From positions 75,994-139,993 of the forward strand of contig JACDOX010000324.1 of the NCBI GenBank assembly GCA_014549065.1: a stretch of 64,000 nucleotides of DNA. Direction: 5' to 3'. The notes under the pieces were generated by a model that saw only the letters and a program-made list of their open reading frames with translations, did not search any database and was not told the origin of the DNA. Below are positions 26,423 to 37,821 of the stretch, piece by piece (the first letter of the stretch is position 1; each line of letters begins with the position of its first letter). The translations under genes were made by a program, and so were the position numbers. This stretch comes from Cardinalis cardinalis. Taxonomy: Eukaryota > Chordata > Aves > Passeriformes > Cardinalidae.

Positions 26423-29400
26423 AACCTCAGAAACTCTCACAGCTTCCTGTTTACGTGAACAGCAGCACAACAAGTGGGAACCCCTCCACCAAACACTGTC
26501 CAGGAGCTCTGTACCCTGAGACAGGGAGGTCAGTCCTGCAGGGAGGACTCAGTCCTCTGGGCACGATTCCCTGCAGGCTCACATGGAACATGATCCTCAC
26601 CCTCCCCAGATCTGCTCAGGAAGTCCCAGCCNCCCCGAGCCACAGCCAAGAGGCTCCTGGTCAAGGTCTGTCCCAAAGGTTTTATTGCACAACCCGTGGC
26701 TGCCTGTGCCAAGGGCAAAGCCACAGCCAGAAAAACTTCAGCTTGGCAGTGGCTGTGGCAAAACATCCCAAATTCAGCAGAAGGAATCACAAACACACAC
26801 AGAACATCCACAGAAGCTCACCTCACATGATTATCAAAGTGATTCAACCTTTTCAACATGTTCTAGTACCTTTTCAGAGGACTCCATAAAAAACCCCACG
26901 AATATTTTAGGCTTTGGAGTAAGTCCAAAGTGACACACACCNTAGAGGTAATTATGTAAATTCATTCATTTTCTGGTGAAGGAAAGCTTTCACCATTGCA
27001 GTTTTTTTAACCTAGGAAAGAAGCCCCTGTGCTGCAGGAACAGAGAGCAGCTCTGCAGCAAGGAAGGAGAAGTTTTTGGAAGTGCTTTGGCCTTGTAATT
27101 GGGGAAGCAGAGCCAGAAACCCAACCCAGCATTGCTCTGGGGTGTTCCCTGCAAGGTGACATTACACACTTGTCTCTGTGGAGCACAGGAGCAAGGCAAG
27201 TTTTACCTCAGCCTCTCAACAACAACCTAGAGAGCAATTTTCCCCTCTCCACAGGATCAACAGGGCATTCCTTCTGCTTTCCTACTGCTTTGAGAAGTTA
27301 GAGCCAACTGAGCTGTCCACAGTGCAGTGATTGACCCTCCCCAGGCAGCTCTGCTNCAGAACCTGCCCTCGCAACACGCCAGCATTTGATCACAGCTTGG
27401 TAAAACAGCCCTGAAAACTTGCCAAGGGGAACTCAGCTCGTTCCTGGTTCCTCTGCAAGGCCTTGGCTGAGCTGTTTCCCCCCACTGGGGCTTGGTTCCC
27501 AACTGTGGAGCAGAGATAAGCAGCTGGANCATGCTCTATGTGTATAAATTTGGGAGGACTTTGCTCAGAGCATGTTCTGTTCCCTGCCAGGATAACTGAA
27601 GGTTCCAAGCATGCAGCCCTCAGATCCCCTCAGCTACTGGGCTGCAGCTTCTCCCTGTCACTGCTTTGACCAAAACACACCTGTGGGCAGCAGTGCAGGT
27701 GAGCTGGGAGCAGCAGGCTCAGAGCCTGCTCCCCATGACACTCAGCTGCTGCCCTGGGAGCCAGGAAAACAGGGAAATGGTGGAGACAAGTGTGAGGGAC
27801 AACAAGGCCTGGAAGAGCCAAATATTTACTGCCAGGAGACTTCATGAAATCTTTTAGGTTGGAAAAATCATTTAAGATCACAGAGTCCAACCATTAGCAC
27901 TGCCAGTCCANCACTAAACCCATCTTCAGGGGANGCTGAAGGATGCCCAGAAGCCCCAACAGTCAGCAACTCCAATTTTCTCCACAAGGCCCCACTTTAT
28001 CTTCCAGTGTTTTAGGACAGCACACAAAAGTAGTATTTAACCACCTAACAGGGAAGAAATGTTTGGCACAAAAATGCCTTGTGCACCTGCTGTGCTGAGG
28101 CAAAGATCTCCAACAAACTGTTGGCCAAGTCCCTCCTGCTTCTATTGCCTTTTAAAGCCACAGAGATTTTAGGTTTCCTTGGCTCAGCATGATGGATAAT
28201 TCCTTCCTCAAGTGGCAGGAATTACCTTTTCAGCTCTAGAAAGTGAAGCTAGCAATTTATTCTGCAGCTTTAACTGAGCACACAGAAAAGGGATGCAGAT
28301 CCCCAGACTCTGAAGTCTGCAATGTTCACTTGTTTGTGCATGATTAAAGCTCAGATCTACCCCTGTAAAGAATTACCATTTACAACTCCTTTTTGCCCAG
28401 AGGCTGACCAGGAAGTTCTCCACCTCATTGACTTTAATAAGTGGATGATAAGAATAAAAGAGGAAAGGCTGGATGCCACAAAACATCANATCTCCCAGGT
28501 CATTTGCAACATGCCCAAGTGGAGCAGTGACTCAGAAGGTGAGCATTCCTCCCCAGCAGCATAGAGGCTGCTCAAAGCAGGACCTGGAATTTGGGAGTTC
28601 TGGCAGTGCTTCACTCTCCTGCCTGTCAAATGAGTCACTTGAATTTCAATAATATTTAAATAACAGCCTGCATCTCCCAGGCAGCAGCAGCAGCCAGCAC
28701 ACTATAAGCACAGCACTGTCATTTCCATGTTACAAAACGTGCAGGTGTCTCCACTCACACCCACCTGACGGAGCTCTGCAGTTGAGTTTGATCAGGAAAC
28801 AATCCACACAGAAAACTCCAAGCAGCAGGACACAGGGCCCACAGCAAGAGGCTCAAGCTGCCCCTGGCTGCCCTGTGTGCAGTTCACAGGACACTGTTTG
28901 TCACTTCCAGTGTCCCCATGGCAGCTGGCAGGCACAGCCACAGCAGTCCCAGGGACAGGCACTCCTTATGTAACAGGGGTAAACATTGCCATGCCTGGGG
29001 AAGCACAGGGCTGGCAGTCAGGACTCATGTTTGCCAAACAAACAGCTTTCCAAACATCCCCACTCTGGCTGTCAACACCCTCACTGTTCTGGACAGCCCT
29101 GTTTGTGACTGCTGCATCCAGGGGCACCTCTGCTTTTCACAAGGCCTGGCTTCCCTTCAAGAGCAAACNTCCTTTTCTGTCTCAATTCGGGGAATTCAGC
29201 CCATCTAGCTGCCACTTGGAAAGGCCCTGTAGGACACTATGTCCAGAAAATTCTGACACATTTTGCCTGGACAGTACCAAAAGGAGGATCAAGAGAGCTG
29301 AGGAACAAACTGGTTTGCTGTTCCAGGACAGTGTCCAGTGACCATTTCCACTCCAGCTGCCCTGACCATGTGAGAGGCCAGTTTGAAATGTTGGCAGTGC

Positions 29401-30486
29401 TGTTTGGCACAGTCAGCTGCAGTGGGTACCCAATGGTTTGTCACACTACAGACACTTCCCAGCTGTGCCAGGCCGGGGCTCTGCAGCCAATCCAGAGTGG
29501 GAAAGTGCCCAACCTCCAACTAACAGAGCCAGTTCTGCTGTTCAGTCACAATCTTTGCAAACAATGCTGCTCAGACTAATCACTTCACACCACGGGGCAG
29601 ATGTTTCATTATCTCCCATTCCATTTGCCACTGCAGGACAAGAGCAGGCAGAATGGGAAGGCAGAACACTGGCAGTTACCAGGAGTGCTTTGCAATCAAA
29701 CAGAATTCAGAGGTGCAAGAGACTGCAGAGACTTTAGTGACACACTCTGCAAAGCCTACAACACAAGAACCCAGACAATTCCCACTTTTCCTAGCCACAA
29801 ACCTGAAAAAGCACTACCAATTAGCATTGAGATGGCACTTTCAGGAGAGCAGGAACCATCCAGCTGCAGTTGGCTGGCTGGATGCAAAAACTGGAAGTAT
29901 TAGTAAATTGACTAATAGAAAAAAGATAGAAAACAAATTATTGGATTTCAAGGCACTTCTTTTTCTAGACTTCTTTTAGCAGCATTTTTAAAAAGCACCT
30001 TAATAATGAACATTTGTAATACACTTTTGAATGAACTGCTCATAATTGGTGAGGTATCATGCACTTACAGAAAGGAGAATCTTTGAGGCCCTCAGATTCC
30101 CCCCTTGCTCCTCTAATCACATTCCAGCCATTAATTACTCAGCTGCAAACAGCTCACACCCTCTGCAGCTCTGCTTGAATCAACCTCTCAGTGACTTTTC
30201 TAACAGGGGACAGGCAAGTCACTGCAAAAGGTGGACACAAGGCACAAAGAGAGTGGGACCACAGTGCCCAGTGTAGTGTGGGACACAGCAGATGTAGAAA
30301 TAAAAAAAAAAAAAAACAAGTTTTTAAGTAGTACCGTCTACAAACGGTCTCTAGTTTCCTCTTTGTCCTCTATAAAGAGGTAAAGAAAGCGAGCTGAGCT
30401 CCTCTCTCCTAATGGGAAACCTGAGCATGAAGCAGAATGAAACAGTGCTACCTGCTGCACTAGCACCAGCAACGTCACACAATTTT
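26423..30486. other. Intergenic region between HIPK1 and DCLRE1B
   Basis: About 4 kb with no exon that I can support on either strand. The scattered open frames of 60-150 codons show no recognisable domain. One CR1 fragment lies at 27850-27995 and an A-run at about 30300-30316. The part next to 30486 probably includes the DCLRE1B 3'UTR on the minus strand, but I found no convincing AATAAA close to the stop. Confidence 0.6.
27850..27995 (-). repeat. CR1 fragment
   Basis: 'ttaggttggaaaaatcattt', 'gatcacagagtccaaccatt' and 'ccagtccancactaaaccca' match the reverse complement of a CR1 3' end. Confidence 0.8.
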
Positions 30487-32222
30487 TCAGGGNGTGTCTT
30501 TCTTCCGAAGAAAGTCTTCTACCAGCTGATCAAACTTCTGTGAGGAGAACTGCTTTAGGACGTGTAAGGGAGTGAGTAAATACTGCTCTGCAAGTCCAGT
30601 TGCAAGGTGCTCACTGGAAGCAGGTGCAGCTCCNGCTGCTCCCAGCTGTTCCCCACTCAGCTCTTCCTTCTCACCCCTGTGAGAAGTGCAGCGTTCTTTT
30701 GAGCAGAGAGCTGGCTCACAGTAGTGCTGAGGACCTTTAACGTCCGTAAACACTTCAGGTTTCTCAGTATTTTTCTCTGGGGAGTCATAAACGACCCCTC
30801 GGGGCACAGAACTCCCCAGGGCTCTTTTCCAGAGACTTGTGGGTTTCTGCCTCCTCCTTCGGNTTTGCTGTTGTCCAGACTCTCGCACAGGCTTTGAGAC
30901 TGTGAAGTCAGGAAGTACCTGGGGAGCAGAGCTCAGGTATTCCTGAAAGTAAACCTGGCACATGTCATCCTTCACAATGGGAATGATGGAGCAGGGTTTC
31001 AGCCACTTCACGAACTCTCGCAGCTCCTCAAAGGACGAGTGNTCCGAGTAGGGGACGAGGTGGATGTTGGGGTGGGTGACCTTCACGGGCCTGCCCGTGG
31101 GGATGATGGCGATGGTGGGGTGCTGCGCGTTCCAGGTGACCAGCGTGTCCCAGCAGATCTCGGCGACATCCACAGCCCGGATCCAGCCCGTGCCCTCCTC
31201 GGCGGTGAACACATCCGGCAGCTCCAGCAGCCGCATCTGCTCCAGGCGCCAGGGGCTCACCACCACCCACGTGCTGAACTCCAGCGCCAGCTCCACCAGC
31301 AGCATCTCCTTGCCCAGGGTGTACACACCTGCCAGGGGAGCGGCGGCTCAGGGACAGGGCAGGGGGACACAAGCCCTGGTTTGGGCCGCGCTGGCAGANG
31401 GGAGGGCGGCACTCACCGATGACCACGTGGTGCTGCGGGTGGGCACGGATGAGGTGGGCAGCCTGGCGGGTGGCCAGCGCCCGCGAGGGCAGGGCCCGCT
31501 GGGGGTGGCAGTGCGTGTTGTCCAGGTACAGGCGGTCGATGTGGCGGCCCCTCAGCGCCGGCTCGCCCTGCATGGCACTCGTGTAGCGGAAATCTCCTGC
31601 AAGGACAGGGATGGCAGGGCAGGGCCCAGAGAGGGTACTGAGTTTCCCCCTAACGGAGGATATTTCTAGGCCGTGTGCTCTGCNACAACCCTGCTTGGAC
31701 AAGGCGTTGGTGACCCNCTGCGGTCCCTTCCAACCNAACCCATTTTGTGATTCTGTGATTGTGGAACCTGCCCTGTACCTGTGTAGAGGATGGTGCCGAA
31801 AGTACCCTCAAAGAGGAACATAACGGAGCCAGGGCAGTGGTTGGAGTCGATCAGCGTCACCGTCACCTCACCCACGACATGGCTCTGCCCCACCTCCAGC
31901 GGCCGGATCCAGCACTTCAGCACCTGTAGGGGCCAAGGTGAGGGCAGGGTAGGGCAGGAGAGATGACAAGGGCTGGGACAGGCATATGGGGATGCCCAGG
32001 CGATGAGGGCAGAGGCGGGCGGGACACACCTACCTGCAGGCGGTGATGCAGGAGGCGGGCGGTGAGCGGGGAGCAGTACAGCGGGCGGCTCCAGGTACTG
32101 GACAGTCCCACCGTGTGGTCCGAGTGCATGTGGGACAGGAAGAAGAGGCGAGCACCGGCCGCCTTCCGCAGGCTCCAGAAGTCCACGGCGATGGGGGTCC
32201 CGGCCAACACCGTCCCGCTCAT
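30487..32222 (-). CDS. DCLRE1B: DNA cross-link repair 1B (Apollo/SNM1B) nuclease
   Basis: Metallo-beta-lactamase/beta-CASP 5'-to-3' exonuclease that processes leading-strand telomere ends with TRF2 and acts in interstrand cross-link repair. Four exons: 32222-32034, 31923-31779, 31596-31417, 31328-30487; all junctions are in frame, giving 451 aa. The start was chosen at 32222 (CCCACCATGAGC, good Kozak context), so that TPIAVDFWSL follows; an upstream in-frame ATG at 32249 is less likely. Visible motifs: catalytic HMHSDH (residues 31-36), NHCPGSVMFLFEG, GDFRYT, LYLDNTHC, and a YS-N-HSS block whose ambiguous codon is GAN, probably Asp. The C-terminus has YLLTP (Tyr421, Leu423, Pro425), the YxLxP motif that docks Apollo on the TRF2 TRFH domain. 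The protein is about 80 residues shorter than human (532), mostly in the linker before this motif. It is divergent from AP4B1 over a shared promoter. Confidence 0.95.
31690..31765 (+). repeat. Short CR1 3' tail in DCLRE1B intron
   Basis: 'gcggtcccttccaaccnaac' followed by 'ttttgtgattctgtgatt' is the characteristic CR1 3' terminus, in plus orientation. It lies in the intron between DCLRE1B exons 2 and 3. Confidence 0.8.
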
Positions 32223-32322
32223 GGTGGGCGAGGACCCCGCTCCCCTCACACCGGTTTTGGCGGGAAGCGCCGCGCACGCGCAGGCGGCGCGGGGCGGGGC
32301 CCGGCAGCGTCACTGGCGCGGG

Positions 32323-32336
32323 GGTCACGTGGGCGG
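32323..32336 (+). promoter_or_regulatory. Palindromic E-box (USF/TFE-type) in shared promoter
   Basis: GGTCACGTGGGCGG contains the GTCACGTG core recognised by USF1/2 and MiT/TFE factors. The same 14-mer occurs in reverse orientation in the RSBN1 promoter at 56653-56666. Binding is inferred. Confidence 0.5.
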
Positions 32337-32360
32337 GGCGGTGGGGCCGGCGGGCGGAGC

Positions 32361-32410
32361 GGCACCGGCACCGGCACCGGGATCGGGATCTGGATCGGGA
32401 TCTGGATCTG
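32361..32410 (+). repeat. Hexamer repeats in AP4B1 upstream region
   Basis: Three GGCACC units are followed by five GATC(G/T)G units. They lie 65-115 bp upstream of the AP4B1 start codon, in its probable 5'UTR or core promoter. Confidence 0.8.
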
Positions 32411-32476
32411 GGACCGGCTCCTAGGATTCCGAGTGGGACCGGCACCGGCGCTTAGGAGCGGCACCGGCGCGGGGCC

Positions 32477-35400
32477 ATGCCGTACCTGGGCGGCGAGGAG
32501 GCGCAGCGGGAGCTGCGGCGGGCGCTGTCGAACCCGCACGTGCAGGCGGACCCGGCGCGGTACCGCGGCGCCGTGCTGCGCGTGATCCGGTACGGCGGCC
32601 GGGCCGGGCCGGGCGGGGGGCGCGGGGCCGCGCCGAGCCCCGCTGAGCCCCGTGCCCGCCCCGCCGCAGGCTGATGGCGCAGGGCGCCGACGTGTCGGGG
32701 CTGTTCCCGGAGATGGTGAAGGCGGGCGCGGTGCCGGACGTGGTGCAGAAGAAGCTGGTGTCGTTCTACGTGCGCGCCCAGGCCCCGCGGCAGCCGCAGC
32801 TGGCGCTGCTCGCCGTGAACTCCCTGCGCAAGGACTGCGCGCACCCCAGCCCGGCCGTGCGGGGGCTCGCCCTGCGCACCATGTGCGGCCTCAGGTGCGC
32901 CGGGGACCGGGGGGGTGTCCCCGGGCGCCGTGCCCCGCTGACGGCCGGCTGCCCTCCCGCAGGATGCCCGGGATCCAGGAGTACCTGCAGCAGCCGCTGG
33001 TGAGCGGGCTGCGGGACAAGGCGTCCTACGTGCGCAGGGCGGCCGTGCTGGGCTGTGCCAAGATGGTGAAGATGCAGGGGGACTGCGAAGTGGGTGAGTG
33101 GCTGGCGGCCGTGGGGCTGGGGGCACGCAGGTGATGCGTTCGTGATGTGCGTTCGGACTTCAGGGCTGTCCTGGGGTCCCTGTGCTGCCCCTGTGTTGTC
33201 ACGGCTACAGGGCAGAAGGGGAGAGAAAGGGGAGGGTAATGAATGAAAGACGGAGAAAATTGCAGTGTGCCGACAGATCCTGATGGCAGGAGCTCTGTGC
33301 TTTGCAGATGGTGCTCTGGTGAANGAGCTCTACAGCCTGCTTCGTGACCAGGACCCCATTGTGGTCGTGAACTGCCTGAGGGCCTTGGAAGAGATCCTGA
33401 AGAAGGAGGGAGGTGTTGTCATCAACAAACCCATCGCTCATCATCTCCTCAACAGGTTTGCTGTCTTTGGCATTAAGATGGTGCTGGAGGCTTCTCTTGT
33501 TCTCGTGTTTTCTATGCAGAGAGGCAGTTCCTGGGGGACATAAGGTGTTCCTGCCCTCCCTGACTCTGCCCCTGTGCCCCTGGCAGGATGCCTGACCTGG
33601 ACCAGTGGGGGCAGAGCGAGGTGCTCACCTTCCTGCTGCGCTACAAACCCCGCAGCGAGGACGAGCTCTTCGACATCCTCAACCTGCTCGACGGCTACCT
33701 CAAGAGCAGCAGCCCCAGCGTGGTGATGGCGGCCACCAAGCTGTTCCTGGTGCTGGCCAGGGAGTACCCAGATGTGCAGGCAGATGTGCTGGTGCGGGTG
33801 AAGGGCCCGCTGCTGTCTGCCTGCACCTCGGAGAGCAGGGAGCTCTGCTTCACCGCGCTCTGCCACGTGCGCCAGATCCTCCGGAGCCTGCCCGGCCACT
33901 TCAGCAGCCACTACAAAAAGTTCTTCTGCTCCTACTCGGAGCCCCACTACATCAAATGCCAGAAGATGGAGGTGCTGTGTGAGCTGGTGAACGATGAGAA
34001 CGTGCAGCAGGTGCTGGAGGAGCTCAAGGGTTACTGCACTGACGTGTCGGTGGAGCTGGCGCAGGGAGCGATCTTTGCCATAGGTGAGAGCTGTGCCTTG
34101 CCTTGGCCGCAGCCCTGCACCTTTCAGGGGGGCTGTGCTCTGCTGAGGGGTGCCTGGGCAAGCACCAAGTCACTGCTCTGTGCTGCAGCAGCACAGGCAG
34201 CAGCCTGCCCAGGGGTGGTTTGTGTCAGAGTGTTTCTGAAGCACTGGTTGTTTCAGGAGTCCTGGCTTTGAGCTGCTTCAGGTTGTGCAGAAAGTCCTTG
34301 AATCTCGTGTGAGGAGATGCTCTAGAGAAAATGTGCCATTTCATCTTGTTAAGGAGCCTTCTAGCATTCAGTAAAGCTGTGCAGGGGGTGGAAGAGATCT
34401 AATACCTACTTGTCCTTTGAGTTGTGNTGGGGGCAGAGTTAAGGTGATAGTTTTGGTTTTGTGAGCTTTAAAAATAGGTGAATTATTACAGTNTTCATAA
34501 GGAGAAAGTTGGAGATGATAAAATGCTTTTTAAAATGTATTATATTTAAGGAAAATACAGAAATCTTCTGAGGTGTGACCTCAAACAAAAGAGCATGTCC
34601 CTGNTGTGGAGAACAAGCTCATTTGGCCACACTTTCAGAAATAGTAGTCAGCAAGGAAAGGAGGGAGACTGTTCCATTAAAGAGAGTTTATGATGAGTAG
34701 CTGGGGTCACGATTCCTGTTTCACTCTGACAGAAGGTTGATTTTTTTTTTTGTCTTTTTGGCATCCTTGCAGCCAATATTGCCAGGACATACACAGAGCA
34801 GTGTGTGGGGATTCTGACAGAGCTTCTGGGGCTTCAGCAGGAGCACATCACCTCAGGTAACCACTGCTGCTGGTTTCTGCTCTCAGGAGGTGCCTTTGCT
34901 GGGGCTCCTGATCCCAATCTCAAAGGCACTTGGCTTTCAGTTTAACTGGAAGTTTTCCAGGTGGGTTGAGGGTATGAGGTGTGTTCCTTCTGCAGGAACT
35001 GCTCTCTGNGGAAAAGGAGATGGTTGTAGCTGTGCTCATGCTTCTTTCTGGCTGCCACCTGCTGACTCAGGGAGTGAGGGGCTCAGCAGAGATGTTTTAC
35101 TGTCTGTTTGAGAGCCAAGATGATTAATAGATCTTTTAAATCTCAGTGATTTCTGTTCCTCACATAATAGTCTGATTCAGTTGTGCCCAAGCTTCCTTTT
35201 TTCTTGTCTGCCCTCAGATCCACCTTCACATCAGTGCTCTTCCTGCTGTTCTCTTTTAACTGGTGTTGCTCTCTGATTTGAAAACCACACACTTGCACTC
35301 AGCTGTTGAATTCCATCTCAGGAGCTGTTTTTGTGTCTGAGTGGGCAGCAAAACCTTTCAAGTTTTGACCTAAAGTTCACGAGCCTCATTTTGGATCGGG

Positions 35401-37821
35401 GTCAGGTTTAATTTGTCATTCTAACCTCGTGTGTCTGAAGCATCGTGAGTCAGAGGCTTTTTAAAGGCTGGCAGTGGCCAGAAGAGAGGCTGCTCTCCAG
35501 CAGAGGAACAATCTGAAGTCTCAGTGTTTTATTTTAGACCTGGTGCAGCTTTGCTCTGACAAATGCAGTGTCATGGGATTGGGAAGGAGGGTGTCTCAAA
35601 TCCCAGTCTCAGGCAGGGCACTGACCCTCCTGGCTGAGATTTGCAAAGCCCCTTGAGTGGAGGGCTTTGAAATGATTTTTTTTTCTTTTCCCTAGTGGTT
35701 TTTATGACTCTTGGGGGATGCTGATAACTTGTTCTCCTTGCAGCTGTGGTCCGTGCTTTCCGGGACCTGGCCTGGCTGTGTCCCCAGTGCACGGATGCCN
35801 TGTGCCAGGCCCTGCCAGGCTGTGAGGACACCATCCAGGACAGTGAGGTGAGGGGGAGGGTGGACAAGGACTGTCCATCTTCCCTTTGCCTTGAGATTGG
35901 GGGCAAAAATCAGAAATCCTCCGATGTTTCCTCTCAGCGTGCTTATTTCCTGCCAACACGTGGCACACAGCAGCTGTTTGCTGGNGTTCCTGTGGTTCCC
36001 TCAGGGTAAACAAGCGCTGGTCTGGCTCCTGGGCACCCACGGGGAGAAGATCCCGAACGCTCCCTACGTCTTGGAGGACTTTGTGGAGAACGTGAGGTCG
36101 GAGTCGTTCCCGGCGGTGAAGATGGAGCTGCTGACGGCGCTGCTGCGGCTCTTCCTGGCCCGGCCTGCTGAGTGCCAGGACANGCTGGGCAGGCTGCTCT
36201 ACTTCTGCATTGGTGGGTTCCCCGTGTCCCCACGGCTCCCNGGGACCTGCTCTGGCTGTGTCCCCCAGCTGGGTCAGCGTCCAGGCTGGTTCCAGGGGGT
36301 TCCATGCCTTGGGCATGGCTGGCTGAGTGCGGAGTCATGGCATCGGAGTGGAAGGGACCTTAAAGATCATCCAGTTCCACACCCTGTCCTGAGCAGGGAC
36401 ACCTTCCCTGTCCAGCCTGGCCTTCCAGGGATCCAGGGGCAGCCACAGCTTNTCTGGGCACCCCNTGCCAGGGCCTGCCCACCCTCACAGGGAAGAATTC
36501 CTTCCCAATATTAATTCTCAACCTCTCTTCTTGTCATTTAAAACCATTCCCCCTTGTCCTTTGGCTGTCTGCCCTTAAGCAGGCTTGCATTGTGTCCCTG
36601 AAAGTCTGTTTTTAATAATTTAGTGTCAGTGCTCAGGGGCAGTGTGAATCTCCACGGGTTGCTGTCTGTGTTCCAGAGGAGGAGCAGGACATGGCCGTGC
36701 GGGACCGAGGGCTCTTCTACTACCGCCTNCTGCAGGCTGGCGTGGAGGAAGTGAAGAGGGTCCTGTGCAGCCCCAAGTCTGACCCCTCCCTGGGGCTCCT
36801 GGGGGACCAGAGCAAGCAGCCTGTCAATGCCTGGGCTCTGGAGTTCAACACTCTGGCCACCGTTTATGGCAGAGAGCGCTGGGCGCTCGCCTNCGCTCAG
36901 CAGCCTGTGGAACCCTCCTTCCCCTGCTCTCCTGCTGCTGGCTCCAGACACAGAGACACAGGTAAGCAAACCTGCCTCCCCTTCCTCTGGGAGCCATTCC
37001 CCCCTTGCCAGCAGAGCACAGANTCCCAGAATGGTTTGGGTTGGAGAGAGCTTGGAAATTCCTCTCGTTCCACCCCCTGCCACTGCCCCAGGTGCCCCCA
37101 GCCCTGTCCAGCCTGGCCTTGGGCACTCACAGGGATCCAGGGGCAGCCACAGCTGCTCTGGGCAGCCAAGATGTTCTCCCATATGGGAAGCAGGTCAGAG
37201 TGCTCTGGGAATTTGGTGTGCAGTGTGGCTGGTCACTCGCTGGCCCAGGAAATGCTGCTGGTGGCACTGGGATTCCTCTGCTCCATCAAATGGGCTCTGT
37301 GGAGCTGGGAGCTGCATCTCACAAGTGTTTGTGCTTTCATTTCAGAATCCCTGGTTTCTGAAGGGGATAAGGAAGTCCTCGAGGTTCATCCTGATGCTCC
37401 AGTGTCTGATGGGAATAAAGAACTCCTCAAGGCTCATCCTGATGCAGGCAGCCTAAGCTTGATTCCTGATGTTTCCCTGAGTGCAGAACAGTTTGAGAAN
37501 ACCTGGCTGAGCCTGGACACGAGCTGCCAGCTCTGTCTGCCCTGGAGTGGGCCTGTCCACGCAGACACCATCCAGACAGCCCTTCGTGTGGTGCACATCC
37601 ACACCATTGCCATGAGCAGAGCTGGAGCCCAGCCCTGGAAGGCTTATCTGAGTGCCCAGGATGACTCAGGCTGCCTCTTCCTCACAGAGCTCCTGCTTCA
37701 GGCAGCAGATTCAGAGCTGCAGGTCTCGGTGAAGCAAAATGAAGCAAAGCCAGAGGCACTGCAGTCCTTCATCTCAGCCTTGAGGACAGCCCTGGAGGCA
37801 GTGGCTGGACTGGAGCCTTGA
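32477..37821 (+). CDS. AP4B1: AP-4 adaptor complex subunit beta-1
   Basis: Large beta subunit of AP-4, the clathrin-independent trans-Golgi adaptor that exports ATG9A and other cargo. Ten exons: 32477-32589, 32670-32894, 32963-33093, 33308-33455, 33587-34083, 34773-34856, 35744-35847, 36005-36212, 36677-36961, 37346-37821. All junctions are in frame; 756 aa against 739 in human. The start MPYLG is family-conserved. The N-terminal adaptin/HEAT trunk spans roughly residues 1-530, with recognisable blocks such as LLRDQDPIVVVNCLR, PIAHHLLNR and HFSSHYKKFFCSYSEP. A variable hinge follows to about 640, then the beta-adaptin ear with IAMSRAG and LSAQDDSGCLFLTELLL. The hinge contains a 48-bp in-frame tandem duplication not found in human as I recall it. 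Introns 1 and 2 are only 80 and 68 bp and GC-rich. Six codons contain single N bases without breaking frame. Confidence 0.96.
36338..36590 (-). repeat. CR1 fragment in AP4B1 intron
   Basis: Contains 'gtggaagggaccttaaagat', 'gggatccaggggcagccaca', 'cctgcccaccctcacaggga' and 'aaaccattcccccttgtcct', the reverse-complement CR1 body. It lies between AP4B1 exons 8 and 9. Confidence 0.85.
37020..37172 (-). repeat. CR1 fragment in AP4B1 intron
   Basis: 'cccagaatggtttgggttgg', 'ctgtccagcctggccttggg' and 'gatccaggggcagccacagc' mark a reverse-oriented CR1 3' end between AP4B1 exons 9 and 10. Confidence 0.85.
37357..37452 (+). repeat. AP4B1: 48-bp in-frame tandem duplication in AP4B1 exon 10
   Basis: Unit 1 (37357-37404) encodes SEGDKEVLEVHPDAPV. 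Unit 2 (37405-37452) encodes SDGNKELLKAHPDAGS. They align without gaps over 16 codons and share HPDA and the G-K-E-L pattern. The units have diverged at several positions, so the duplication is not recent. It lies in the hinge just before the ear domain. Confidence 0.9.

Larger units (their letters stand above)
32223..32476. promoter_or_regulatory. Bidirectional DCLRE1B/AP4B1 promoter
   Basis: Only 254 bp separate the two divergent start codons. The interval is strongly GC-rich with GC boxes (GGGGCGGGGC near 32291), a palindromic E-box (CACGTG) inside 32323-32336, and a hexamer-type repeat at 32361-32410. The head-to-head arrangement is known in mammals. TSS positions are not determinable from sequence. 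Confidence 0.8.

Noticed and set aside
30297..30317. A-run as a retroposed gene tail
   Set aside because: No target-site duplication or gene-like sequence could be recognised upstream of it; it is a simple A-run.
32222..32249. Upstream ATG adding nine residues to DCLRE1B
   Set aside because: The downstream ATG has a better Kozak context and gives an N-terminus close in length to the family. The upstream start cannot be formally excluded.
31028..32585. Long GC-rich open frames overlapping DCLRE1B and AP4B1 exon 1 on both strands
   Set aside because: They are out-of-frame shadows of GC-rich coding sequence. They ignore splice sites and have arginine/proline/glycine-rich composition.
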